Source: Planctomycetota bacterium (GTDB taxonomy: Bacteria > Planctomycetota > Phycisphaerae > UBA1845). From it: a DNA stretch of 39,142 nt. The position numbers were made by a program, and so were the translations under genes. The notes under the pieces were generated by a model. The model saw only the letters and a list, made by a program, of their open reading frames with translations. It had not been told where the DNA came from and ran no database searches. The stretch is taken from contig JAJRPG010000055.1 in the NCBI GenBank assembly GCA_024280855.1, positions 1-39,142 of the forward strand, given 5' to 3'. This document shows positions 31,607-39,142 of this stretch, piece by piece. The first letter of the stretch is position 1. Each line of letters opens with the position of its first letter.

Positions 31607-32802
31607 GGTGATTCAAAAAGCGTAGCTACGCCCTGCCCCACGCCCACGCACATGGTCGCTAGTCCGCGTTTTGCATTGGTGCGTTTCATTTCGTGAAGCA
31701 GCGTCGTGACAATTCTCGCTCCGCTACAACCAAGCGGATGACCTAGCGCGATCGCGCCGCCGTTGGGATTTACTTTCGCAGGGTCAAGTTCCAATTCACT
31801 CATGCACGGTATCGCCTGAGCCGCGAACGCTTCGTTTAGCTCGGCTACGTCAATATCGTCAATGGTAAGCCCTGCTCGTTTGAGTGCTTTTTGCGTAGCG
31901 GGAACCGGGCCTAGCCCCATGTGGGCGGGGTCAACCCCAGCCGTAGCCGACGCGCCAACCACTGCTAAAGGCGTTAGCCCTAGTTTATTGGCTAGCTGTT
32001 CTTCCATAATAAGAAGTGCCGCCGCGCCGTCATTGATGCCAGACGCATTCCCAGCCGTTACTGTTCCGTCCTTAGCGAAAGCTGGTCGGAGTTTCGCCAG
32101 TATTTCAAGGGTTGTATCACCGCGAGGATGTTCGTCCGTGTCAACGATAATCGCATCACCTTTGCGCTGCGGAATTTCTACCGAAACAATTTCATCTTTG
32201 AACCGCCCTGCTTCGATCGCAGCTTTGCATTTCATTTGTGTATCGTAAGCAAATTGGTCCTGTAGTTCGCGTGATATCTTATGATGTTTAGCTACGTTCT
32301 CAGCTGTCTCTCCCATAGAGAAGGGATGGTAAAGCGCCGCGAGTTTGGGGTTTGTAAAACGCCAGCCAAACGTGGTATCATAAATTTCCGCTTTTCGATC
32401 GAAGGCTGTTTGGCCTTTGCGAATAACGAACGGCGCACGCGACATACTTTCGACTCCTCCAGCGATCATGACATCGCCGTGGTTCGCTTCAATCATGCGT
32501 GCCGCGATGTTGATGGCATCCAGGCTTGAGGCGCATAAACGATTGATGGTTGAGCCAGGAACCGTATCGGGCAGGCCGGCTAATAAACCCGCCATGCGGG
32601 CTACGTTGCGGTTATCTTCACCGGCTTGGTTCGCCGCGCCGAAATACACATCGTCTACCATCGCCGGTTCTATTCCCGTGCGCGTGATAAGTTCTTTAAT
32701 CACGACCGCCGCTAAGTCGTCAGGCCGAACCGCACTAAGCGAGCCGCCGTATCTTCCCACCGGCGTGCGCACTGCGCAAATGACCACTGCTTTTCGAATC
32801 AT
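31603..32802 (-). CDS. Thiolase (acetyl-CoA acyltransferase), PcaF-like
   Basis: This 399-aa cytoplasmic enzyme has the thiolase active site: nucleophile C90 ([10 protein letters not shown]), H355 ([17 protein letters not shown]) and C385 (MCVGVGQG). The internal motif [14 protein letters not shown] and the [13 protein letters not shown] segment resemble beta-ketoadipyl-CoA thiolases of aromatic degradation (PcaF) more than simple acetoacetyl-CoA thiolases, but no other aromatic-degradation gene is near. It may equally serve in beta-oxidation. The start ATG at 32802 is natural for the family ([17 protein letters not shown]). It heads a two-gene unit with the membrane protein that overlaps its stop. 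Confidence 0.92.
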   Translation of the reverse strand: MIRKAVVICAVRTPVGRYGGSLSAVRPDDLAAVVIKELITRTGIEPAMVDDVYFGAANQAGEDNRNVARMAGLLAGLPDTVPGSTINRLCASSLDAINIAARMIEANHGDVMIAGGVESMSRAPFVIRKGQTAFDRKAEIYDTTFGWRFTNPKLAALYHPFSMGETAENVAKHHKISRELQDQFAYDTQMKCKAAIEAGRFKDEIVSVEIPQRKGDAIIVDTDEHPRGDTTLEILAKLRPAFAKDGTVTAGNASGINDGAAALLIMEEQLANKLGLTPLAVVGASATAGVDPAHMGLGPVPATQKALKRAGLTIDDIDVAELNEAFAAQAIPCMSELELDPAKVNPNGGAIALGHPLGCSGARIVTTLLHEMKRTNAKRGLATMCVGVGQGVATLFESP

Positions 32803-32885
32803 AGGGTTACATCTCCGTTAGTTATCATGCCAGATAATATACAGGAAAGGTGATCCGTTTGTATAGCTGGAGGTTGTTCAAACCC

Positions 32886-33413
32886 CTATCGACCAAAAGT
32901 CATAGCCAATTGCTGATCGTCCATCGCCCCTTCGAGTTGCAGGAGCCTCTTTTTTTCGCGCACGCCGTTAGGCGAGGAGAATCCGCCTAACGAACCATTA
33001 CTACAAAGCACGCGATGACAGGGGACAAGTAGCGGTAGCGGATTGTTAGCCATGGTGCTTCCCACCGCTCGCGCAGCTTGTGGGCTTCCCGCTGCACGAG
33101 CGAGGTCCGCATAAGAGGCCGTTTGGCCATAGGGGATGCGCTGACAGGCTTTGATGACCTCCCCACGAAACGGTGTTAGATGAGTCAGGTCGAGAGGCGC
33201 TGAAAAGCGAACCGTCGATCCGCTAAAGTATTTTTTTATTTGCTGACAAAGTTCTGGCACTATAGATTTGGATTCAACTGCCTCAGGCCAATCATGGTGA
33301 ATGCGTTTGAGAATCTTTTGTTGAGGCCCAGGCAGGTAAGAAGCTACCACTTTTGCATGATGTTCTACTACCCCGAAAAAGCCCCAGTCAGTCTCTAATA
33401 GTTTGTATTTCAT
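32886..33413 (-). CDS. ogt: Methylated-DNA-[protein]-cysteine S-methyltransferase
   Basis: This 175-aa protein repairs O6-alkylguanine by moving the alkyl group to its own cysteine, once per molecule. The acceptor C132 lies in the invariant LVPCHRVLCSNGSLGGFS. The helix-turn-helix before it (IPYGQTASYADLARAAGSPQAARAVG) flips the base, and the Asn hinge (MANNPLPLLV) is present. The N-terminal domain is the short Ogt type; there is no AdaA region, so it does not act as a regulator. It is divergent from the secreted-protein array to its right. Confidence 0.92.
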   Translation of the reverse strand: MKYKLLETDWGFFGVVEHHAKVVASYLPGPQQKILKRIHHDWPEAVESKSIVPELCQQIKKYFSGSTVRFSAPLDLTHLTPFRGEVIKACQRIPYGQTASYADLARAAGSPQAARAVGSTMANNPLPLLVPCHRVLCSNGSLGGFSSPNGVREKKRLLQLEGAMDDQQLAMTFGR

Positions 33414-33519
33414 CGTAGTTGTCCTTAGCCATTAAACAGGCCTCCATGATAGCTTGAGAGAGGTTTTTCAGCTAGAAGCGCTTGGCAACCCCAGAACATG
33501 AGCAATTGACACTTTTTGC

Positions 33520-33549
33520 TTGATTGATATGGAGCTATTCTGCTACAAT
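33520..33549 (+). promoter_or_regulatory. Sigma70-like promoter of the first secreted paralog
   Basis: TTGATT (33520-33525), an 18-base spacer and TACAAT (33544-33549) give a plausible promoter with a leader of about 65 bases. A similar arrangement (TTGCTT-18-TAAACT) precedes the second paralog. Confidence 0.4.
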
Positions 33550-33618
33550 ACCGCTGGTTGACACTTCGACCTTTAAGTCTGTGGTTCTGCACCGAAGGCG
33601 TATGTAATTGGAGGGAAG

Positions 33619-35880
33619 ATGATGAGCGGTAAAAAAGCATTTCGCAACGGTTCTAGCTTTGTACTCATACTAAATGGCAAAGCATCTTGCCTATTTGCCT
33701 TAGCTATTGCATTTTTAACTTTGGCTACGCCTGCTCAGGCGCAGTTTCCTCCGGGTAATACTTCGTTTGAACTTGTACCCATTGGTAGTACTGGGCCTGT
33801 AACTAGCCTTGTAGGTAATGCGATCGTAATTCCTGCAGGCGGTGTTGTGGTTGAATTAGAGTTGCGCATTTTCGGTTGGGCAACGACTGGTGACGGAGGT
33901 TTGCTTGTTGCACAAGCAGCCATAGACGGTAGTGGCTACTGCAGTGGTATCGGCGACCCGCTTTACCCGGTTGGCTATCCCAGCGCTCCGGTTACTGCGT
34001 GTCCTCAGGGTAGTGGTTGCCCGCTGGATGGTGCTACTTGCGACCAAGGTGGCTTTGTTACAGTTAAGCGATGTTCGGCTGTGCCAGAAGGAGACCTGTC
34101 GGGGCAATCGTGTGGTTCCGATCCTGAATGCCCCGCTGGTATGACCTGCGAAGACAGCCCTGACTATATATTCGCGGGATACGATCCGATTGCAGGCTCT
34201 GGCTATCCTGGTTTGAATTATGAAATCTTTGGAGTTTCTCAAGAATTTCCCGGTAAACCAGACGCGACTTGTGTTGGCGGGAGTCTTGACGGTTTTGGTT
34301 GTCTACCGGGGTCCATATGCCCAGGCGGAACCTGCACAGGCCCGCCGCGAAGCTGGCAATTTGGAACGCTACTATTAGCAATCCCGCCCGGGGCTGTGGG
34401 CACTTATAACATCAGTTTTTCGGCGGACACTGAAAGGACGTTTATGGCGGATGGCCTAGCTGAATCCTACGCCGTAGTGAATCTTAATGGTGCGACGATT
34501 ACGGTATCGTCGGGTGCATGCTGCTCCAATTTCGGTGGAGTCGGTATAGAATGTAGACATAATGTGACAGCTGCTTTTTGCGATTCACTCCCCCAGCCAA
34601 CCAATTATAATCCAGGCGAGGAATGCCCACCGCTTGGCCTTGGCAACTTGGGCCCTGATTTCGGAAATGGCTGTGAATGCGTTCAATGCTTAACGGATAG
34701 TGTTTGCAATGACAACAATGACTGTACCGATGATTCCTGCGGCTCAGGTCCATGTGGCGGATGCGGTAACATCCCAAACTACAACACTGCGACGGATTGC
34801 TGTAATCCTATCGGCGGCAGCTTAACTCCAATCGACGACTTTGATGTTTGCACCACAGATTTTTGTAATGCATCGACAGGTGAGGTGAACAATAGCGCGG
34901 CTGCGGCGGCTGGATTGTCGTGTGACGATGGCCTCGCTTGTTCTGTGAATGATGAATGCGACGGTATTAGCAGTGAGGCTAATGGCGGTTGTAGCGGTGA
35001 AGACGTCAACTCGATTGCATGTCCCAATGGCATAAGCGATTGTCCGCTGGGTGAATGCGATGCTGGCTTCTGTTCATGCCATGAAGGCTGCACGACTCAA
35101 GCCGACTGCGAAGACAACGAAGCATGTACCGACAACATTTGCGACCTAGGCACTGGCGAATGTTCTAACCCGTCTAGATTCGATGCGGTCACGCAATGTT
35201 GCGATTCGGCTACTGGAGTCGTCGTTACTTTTGGTGATGGTGATCCTTGCACCGACGACTTCTGCGATGCCATAACTTTTGAGGTCACACACACGCCCAT
35301 TCCTGGCTGTATGAATGCGAACAATCGTTATGTAACTTTTTTCCCCAATCGTGGCGTTGATGCGGTCAATTATTTAGTTACCGAAACGACGTCAGGCCGG
35401 CAGAAGTGGTTGTTGCCACCTACGACGGTAGATGAGCTTGCCAATAGTATAGCCCGGTTAACGGATACTATGCCCGCGCTGCGCGTATGGGATAGCACTG
35501 CGTTATACATTGGAGATTGCATTGTCGCGCCTGGCTTTACTTATGACATTCGCTCCACCACGGATGGCACGAATTTTAGCACTCCTGTACTGGTGGACTC
35601 AGCTAACGTTCCTTCGGACGGTCGCAATTGGGCTGACTGTGTTGGCGCATTTAATACTAGCACTGGCAACTGGGGGCCGCCGGACGGCCTGTTGACCGCC
35701 GCAGATATCTTAGCCGTGGTTCAGGCTTTTCAGTTATCGCTTAACAGTGTGCCAGTGACCTGGGCTGACCTGTCGCCAGAAAGACCCAATGGCCTGGTCA
35801 ACAGCTCAGATATCTTGGATGTCGTGCTAGCCTTCCAGTTCGCGCCGTATCCGCATTCCATGCCAATGGATTGTCCATAA
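33619..35880 (+). CDS. Secreted protein A: shared N-terminal domain, Cys-rich repeats, dockerin-like C-terminus
   Basis: This 753-aa protein has a strong ribosome-binding site (GGAGGGAAG). A long signal peptide is cut near TPAQA/Q (41). Residues about 43-300 are the domain shared with the next two genes: PPGNTSFELVPIGSTG, VVVELELRI, YCSGIGDPLYPVGYP and GTLLLAIPPGAVGTYNISF; then a GACC-type cysteine module (SGACCSNFGGVGIEC). Residues about 350-565 carry several repeats of the form DxxxCT(D/T)DxC. The end (about 677-751) is a two-repeat dockerin-like module, PPDGLLTAADILAVVQAFQ and PNGLVNSSDILDVVLAFQ, in the planctomycete style with few calcium ligands. The shared domain has the length and strand pattern of a cohesin, which is inference. 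It has no sorting signal, unlike its neighbours. Confidence 0.78.
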   Translation: MMSGKKAFRNGSSFVLILNGKASCLFALAIAFLTLATPAQAQFPPGNTSFELVPIGSTGPVTSLVGNAIVIPAGGVVVELELRIFGWATTGDGGLLVAQAAIDGSGYCSGIGDPLYPVGYPSAPVTACPQGSGCPLDGATCDQGGFVTVKRCSAVPEGDLSGQSCGSDPECPAGMTCEDSPDYIFAGYDPIAGSGYPGLNYEIFGVSQEFPGKPDATCVGGSLDGFGCLPGSICPGGTCTGPPRSWQFGTLLLAIPPGAVGTYNISFSADTERTFMADGLAESYAVVNLNGATITVSSGACCSNFGGVGIECRHNVTAAFCDSLPQPTNYNPGEECPPLGLGNLGPDFGNGCECVQCLTDSVCNDNNDCTDDSCGSGPCGGCGNIPNYNTATDCCNPIGGSLTPIDDFDVCTTDFCNASTGEVNNSAAAAAGLSCDDGLACSVNDECDGISSEANGGCSGEDVNSIACPNGISDCPLGECDAGFCSCHEGCTTQADCEDNEACTDNICDLGTGECSNPSRFDAVTQCCDSATGVVVTFGDGDPCTDDFCDAITFEVTHTPIPGCMNANNRYVTFFPNRGVDAVNYLVTETTSGRQKWLLPPTTVDELANSIARLTDTMPALRVWDSTALYIGDCIVAPGFTYDIRSTTDGTNFSTPVLVDSANVPSDGRNWADCVGAFNTSTGNWGPPDGLLTAADILAVVQAFQLSLNSVPVTWADLSPERPNGLVNSSDILDVVLAFQFAPYPHSMPMDCP

Positions 35881-35989
35881 ATATGGCTGAGACTATGTAA
35901 CTATTACATTGTGACTGTCAATAAGGCCGATTTAGGGCTTTTGATGGTGAATATGTTAGAGATTATAGGACAAGTGGCGTAGTTTTCGC

Positions 35990-36019
35990 TTGCTTTTGCA
36001 TGGTGAAAGTTGGTAAACT
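35990..36019 (+). promoter_or_regulatory. Possible promoter of the second secreted paralog
   Basis: TTGCTT (35990-35995), an 18-base spacer and TAAACT (36014-36019) lie about 80 bases before the start. The remaining 221-base gap has no clear terminator for protein A. Confidence 0.3.
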
Positions 36020-36101
36020 AGTTCTCTCAGGTCGGCAATTCGCCTATCAGTAAGTGGAAGATTCGCTCGTTTCATCGCGGGCATAAATGGAGTTAGGGTA
36101 G

Positions 36102-37475
36102 ATGAACGGGAAAGAAGCATCTCGGAATAGGTTCGATTGTGGTTCGTTACGAAGCGCTGCGCGGTCATTGTCATGCGCGGTGGCTATCGCGTGTACAGTC
36201 TTGGCGGCGTCTGCTCAGGCGCAGAATCCTCCGGGTAATACGGTTTATGATCTTGTACCCATTGGTAGCACCGGGACCGTGACCAGCTTGGTGGGGAACT
36301 CGATTGAGATCCCATCCGGCGGCGTGGTGGTTGAGTTGGAGTTGCGAGTATCAAATTGGGCTACGACAGGCGACGGGGAGCTGCTTTTAGTGCAAGCTAC
36401 TATGGACGGCTCTAGCTACTGTAGCGGCGCGGGTGATCCTCTTTATCCGGTTGGTTATCCCGGCTCTCCGGTACTTTCTTGTCCACAAGGGCTTGGTTGC
36501 CCAGATGACGGAAGCACTTGTGATCAAGGTGGATTTGTCACTACAAAGAGATGTAGTGGCGGTGATTTCGAACCTTGTAGGAAATGTAGTGGTATTGGCG
36601 AACCTTGTTTAATCATTCCATGTTCTGGGCCTTTAAGCAATTGTTTAGATAACCCGTTCTACGTTTTTACAAATACTGCTTCCGCACCAATCGCAGCTGT
36701 AGCTTACCTTGGGCTTGACTATCAATACGTTGGTATTAGTACGGGTGTTGCTGTAGCGGATACAGGTCAATCTAAAATGTTCGGTACGCTATTGGTTGAG
36801 ATTCCACCGGGGGCTGCGGGTACATATAATATCAACTTTTTACAGGACAGCGAAACGACCTTCACCGTCGATGGTGTAGCTGACTCCTTCGCCGTAGTGA
36901 ATCTTAATGGTGCAACCATTACCGTGACGTCGGGTTCCTGCTGCTTTGACATCGGCTCTGGTATCACGGGTTGCCTGAATGACGTCACGCAGACAACATG
37001 CGATGCGCAGGCTGGGCTATCCAGTTTCACGCCGAATGGTGAATGCCCACCACTTGGCCAGAACAATATTGGCCCGGATTCCGGGAATGGCTGTTGCCCT
37101 GTGTGCCTCGATAATGCTGGTTGCGATGATAGCAATGCTTGTACTGATGACAGCTGCACAGCAGGTTGTGGCCAATGTATCAACACGATTAATTACGACG
37201 ATGCGACAGATTGTTGCAGCCCTGCTAGCGGTAACTTATCTACGATCGATGACCAGGACTCCTGCACCGATGACATCTGCAATGCTCAATCAGGACTGGT
37301 AAACCACGTTCCCTCAGCCGTTTGTAACGGAGAGTGTACCAGCATAGCCGCCGCAGTAGCCGGGGACTGTCCTGATAGTATCCCAACGGTTTCCGAGTGG
37401 GGCTTGGTTGTCTTGTCGCTACTGTTGTTGGTCTGTGGCAAGCTCTACTTCGGTCGGCGGGAAGCTACGGCTTAA
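36102..37475 (+). CDS. Secreted protein B: shared N-terminal domain, Cys-rich repeats, IPTL-CTERM-like signal
   Basis: This 457-aa protein has a signal peptide cut near SAQA (40) and the same N-terminal domain as protein A (about 41-290), including YCSGAGDPLYPVGYP and MFGTLLVEIPPGAAGTYNINF, then the cysteine module SGSCCFDIGSG. A Cys-rich part with two DxxxCTDDxC repeats follows (about 330-410). The last 31 residues form a sorting signal: IPTVSEWGLVVLSLLLLVCG and a basic end YFGRREATA. This fits the IPTL-CTERM class, which in known cases is processed by an exosortase (XrtH type) at the envelope. No exosortase is in the window. It is 51 bases ahead of the TTG-led frame of the next paralog and probably co-transcribed with it. 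Confidence 0.82.
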   Translation: MNGKEASRNRFDCGSLRSAARSLSCAVAIACTVLAASAQAQNPPGNTVYDLVPIGSTGTVTSLVGNSIEIPSGGVVVELELRVSNWATTGDGELLLVQATMDGSSYCSGAGDPLYPVGYPGSPVLSCPQGLGCPDDGSTCDQGGFVTTKRCSGGDFEPCRKCSGIGEPCLIIPCSGPLSNCLDNPFYVFTNTASAPIAAVAYLGLDYQYVGISTGVAVADTGQSKMFGTLLVEIPPGAAGTYNINFLQDSETTFTVDGVADSFAVVNLNGATITVTSGSCCFDIGSGITGCLNDVTQTTCDAQAGLSSFTPNGECPPLGQNNIGPDSGNGCCPVCLDNAGCDDSNACTDDSCTAGCGQCINTINYDDATDCCSPASGNLSTIDDQDSCTDDICNAQSGLVNHVPSAVCNGECTSIAAAVAGDCPDSIPTVSEWGLVVLSLLLLVCGKLYFGRREATA

Positions 37476-37541
37476 CGCCTAGCCTTGGATGATAGATAAT
37501 TATTGTATTCATTGATATTGGCGTAATTGGATCCAAGGAAG

Positions 37542-38954
37542 ATGAACGGGTACAAAGCATCTCGGAATAAGTCTTGCTTGGAATCGCTACGAAGCGTTGC
37601 GCGGTCATTGTCTTGTGCGGTAGCTATCGCGTTTACAGTCTTGGCTATGCCTGCTCAGGCGCAGAATCCTCCGGGTAATACTGTTTTTGATCTTGTGCCC
37701 ATAGGAAGCACCGGGCCAGTGACGAGCTTGGTGGGGAATTCGATTGAAATCCCAGGCGGCGGCGTAGTGGTTGAGTTGGAGCTACGCATATCCAATTGGG
37801 GCGCGACTGGCGATGGGACGCTGTTGGCTGCGGAAGCAACGATTGACGGTAGTGGCTATTGCAGCGGCGCGGGCGATCCTTTGTATCCGGTTGGTTATCC
37901 CGGTACTCCCGTACTTGTCTGTCCACAGGGCAATGGATGTCCCATTGATGGAGAAACCTGTGATGAAGGTGGATTTGTCGCCGGGCTCGAGTGTACTGCT
38001 ACTGGTGAATCTTGTGTAGTCAGTCCATGTTTTGGGCTTGGGAATTTTTGCATAAATAATCAGCGCTACGTTTTTAATCGTACCATTGCGGATCCCGGAC
38101 CTAATTATCATGTATTTTATCCTGGACTTAATTACCAGTACATTGGTTTCAGTGGATTTGGTGTAGCGGATGTAGGCGAATCTGCAATGTTCGGTACGTT
38201 GTTGGTAGAAATACCTACCGGCGCTTCTGGTACATATAACATTAACTTTTTGCCGGACAGCGATTTGACGTGGCATTTAGATGGATTGGGCGACCCCTAC
38301 GCTGTTGTGAATCTTAACGGCGCAACTGTTACCATCCCGTCCGGATCCTGTTGTTTCAATTTTGGACCAGACACCACCCAATGTATCAATAACGTATCAG
38401 AAACAACTTGTGACGCTCAGGAGCAACCTAGTCATTTCCGTAGTGGAGAGTCGTGTGGCATGGACACACTCCCAGATTCTGGCAATGGGTCTAATTGCGA
38501 TAATTGCCCGTTTGTTCAGAACACGGATCAAGCAGACTTGGATGGCGACGGTGTTGGTGATTTGTGCGACAACTGTTCGCAGGACTTTAACCAAGATCAA
38601 GCGGATAGCGATGGCGATGCCATTGGCAACATTTGCGATAATTGTCCAGAAGTTAGCAATGCCAGCCAAAGCAATCTGGATGGTGATACCGCCGGTGATG
38701 CGTGCGATGACTGTCCGAATGATCCTAACAAGCTTGCACCCGAAATCTGTGGCTGTGGACGAGACGAAACCATGGATAGTGATGGCGATAGCATTACCGA
38801 TTGTCTCGACATATGCATGGGAGCTGATGATGCTATTTTCGGAAACTGCGAAAAGAATATCCCAGCCATGTCAGAGTGGGGGTTGGTAGTCTTCACACTG
38901 ATATTATTGACCTGCGTTAAGCTCTACTTCGGTCGGCGGGAAGCTAATGCGTAA
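37542..38954 (+). CDS. Secreted protein C: shared N-terminal domain, thrombospondin type 3 repeats, IPTL-CTERM-like signal
   Basis: This 470-aa protein starts at an ATG with AAGGAAG directly before it; the upstream TTG at 37527 is not needed. The signal peptide (cut near PAQA, 40), the N-terminal domain and the last 31 residues (IPAMSEWGLVVFTLILLTCV, YFGRREANA) are close to protein B. The middle (about 318-425) is replaced by thrombospondin type 3 calcium-binding repeats: DNCPFVQNTDQADLDGDGVG, then CDNCSQDFNQDQADSDGDAI, then CDNCPEVSNASQSNLDGDTAG, and a final DSDGDSITDC. Such repeats bind many calcium ions and stiffen on binding. The protein should be exported, trimmed and held at the envelope. 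Confidence 0.83.
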   Translation: MNGYKASRNKSCLESLRSVARSLSCAVAIAFTVLAMPAQAQNPPGNTVFDLVPIGSTGPVTSLVGNSIEIPGGGVVVELELRISNWGATGDGTLLAAEATIDGSGYCSGAGDPLYPVGYPGTPVLVCPQGNGCPIDGETCDEGGFVAGLECTATGESCVVSPCFGLGNFCINNQRYVFNRTIADPGPNYHVFYPGLNYQYIGFSGFGVADVGESAMFGTLLVEIPTGASGTYNINFLPDSDLTWHLDGLGDPYAVVNLNGATVTIPSGSCCFNFGPDTTQCINNVSETTCDAQEQPSHFRSGESCGMDTLPDSGNGSNCDNCPFVQNTDQADLDGDGVGDLCDNCSQDFNQDQADSDGDAIGNICDNCPEVSNASQSNLDGDTAGDACDDCPNDPNKLAPEICGCGRDETMDSDGDSITDCLDICMGADDAIFGNCEKNIPAMSEWGLVVFTLILLTCVKLYFGRREANA

Positions 38955-39004
38955 GGCTAGTTTAGTGTGCGGGGCGAGGCATTATATTCCATCATCGACT
39001 TCCC

Positions 39005-39026
39005 CATGTCCAAAAAGAAGGACATG
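39005..39026 (+). promoter_or_regulatory. Perfect 7-bp hairpin in a short leader ORF
   Basis: CATGTCC/GGACATG (39005-39011, 39020-39026) encloses an 8-base A-rich loop and lies inside a nine-codon ORF (MSKKKDMIP, 39006-39035). The TGA of that ORF overlaps the ATG of the next frame (ATGA), a pattern of translational coupling. Confidence 0.35.
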
Positions 39027-39031
39027 ATTCC

Positions 39032-39142
39032 ATGAAAGAGAGTTCTCCTGCAGAATTCATTGGACGGCGTATCCTCGTGGGACCGCCAAAAACAGAATTC
39101 TTTTACGCAGGAGAACTCAGCTATGTTGTTTATGGGAATCGA
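39032..39142 (+). CDS. Start of an unknown gene at the right edge
   Basis: Only 37 codons are present, with no stop. The frame begins at an ATG with AAGGA nine bases upstream and reads MKESSPAEFIGRRILVG, then PPKTEFFYAGELSYVVYG. An alternative start is the ATG at 39123, preceded by GGAG nine bases upstream and covered by the inverted repeat 39040-39118. The short sequence is not enough to choose or to name a family. Confidence 0.35.
   Translation, partial: MKESSPAEFIGRRILVGPPKTEFFYAGELSYVVYGNR
39040..39118 (+). promoter_or_regulatory. Long inverted repeat over the 5' end of the right-edge gene
   Basis: GAGTTCTCCTGC (39040-39051) is the exact complement of GCAGGAGAACTC (39107-39118). GAATTC occurs just inside each arm (39053-39058, 39095-39100), and a GGCG/CGCC pair lies in the middle. 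The right arm holds the GGAG before the ATG at 39123, so folding would hide that ribosome-binding site. Confidence 0.5.

Noticed and set aside
33856-34242. Open frames antisense to protein A, and similar ones under proteins B and C
   Set aside because: They recur because the parent genes are paralogous; none has a ribosome-binding site or a recognisable domain.
11107-39118. Similarity between the ribosome-binding regions at 11386 and 39107 (GCAGGAGAACT then AGC, one base, ATG)
   Set aside because: Seventeen of nineteen matches between two start regions can arise by chance in a window this size, given the shared GGAG and ATG.

Overview
The window looks like a chromosomal segment of a Planctomycetota bacterium (possibly Phycisphaerae-like), around 50% GC. 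The evidence is the set of protein types: two secreted proteins ending in IPTL-CTERM-like sorting signals, a secreted protein ending in a planctomycete-style degenerate dockerin, a TPR protein with tandem RNA-polymerase-alpha C-terminal domains, a lone GroES and abundant short palindromic intergenic repeats. This assignment rests on recognition alone; no search was run. No rRNA, tRNA, CRISPR array, insertion sequence or phage module was recognised.

Layout. 1-3.3 kb (minus strand): the 5' part of a secreted Kelch-like protein, a CheV-type CheW-receiver protein and an exported metallo-beta-lactamase-fold hydrolase. Between the last two lies a compact unit made of a promoter, two abutting hairpins and a U-tract, probably a ~70-nt small RNA. 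3.6-5.7 kb (plus): class I mannose-6-phosphate isomerase and a two-TM protein. 5.8-9.9 kb (minus): SpoIID-like protein, TPR/alpha-CTD protein, DUF971 protein and alpha/beta hydrolase, probably one or two transcription units. 10.1-14.0 kb: a 2-hydroxyacid dehydrogenase, a 39-aa membrane peptide, an inositol-monophosphatase-family enzyme and an acidic coiled-coil protein, separated by structured palindromic repeats. 14.4-17.0 kb (plus): an MMPL/RND transporter followed 3 nt later by rnpA. 17.1-20.9 kb: a small HTH regulator divergent from a PLP aminotransferase, then a compact minus-strand groES-btpA-LD-carboxypeptidase cluster. 21.2-22.1 kb: an AT-richer unknown gene apparently broken by a one-base frameshift. 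22.1-25.9 kb (minus): a full-length AddA-type helicase-nuclease without an adjacent AddB.

26.3-39.1 kb is dominated by exported proteins. Two tandem paralogous lipoprotein metalloproteases (HExxHxxGxxH) are followed by a small zinc-ribbon protein. A minus-strand block then carries a VOC protein, a GT-C-like membrane protein overlapping a PcaF-like thiolase, and an O6-alkylguanine-DNA alkyltransferase. Last come three tandem paralogous secreted proteins that share an N-terminal beta-rich domain but carry different C-terminal modules: dockerin-like, Cys-rich plus IPTL-CTERM, and thrombospondin-type-3 plus IPTL-CTERM. A further gene begins at the right edge, where a strong inverted repeat lies over its 5' end.

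The best candidates for something undescribed are the putative small RNA near 2.2 kb, the three-gene modular surface family, the TPR/double alpha-CTD protein, the tandem lipoprotein proteases (one with an overlapping upstream ORF that has a strong ribosome-binding site) and the hairpin over the start of the right-edge gene.
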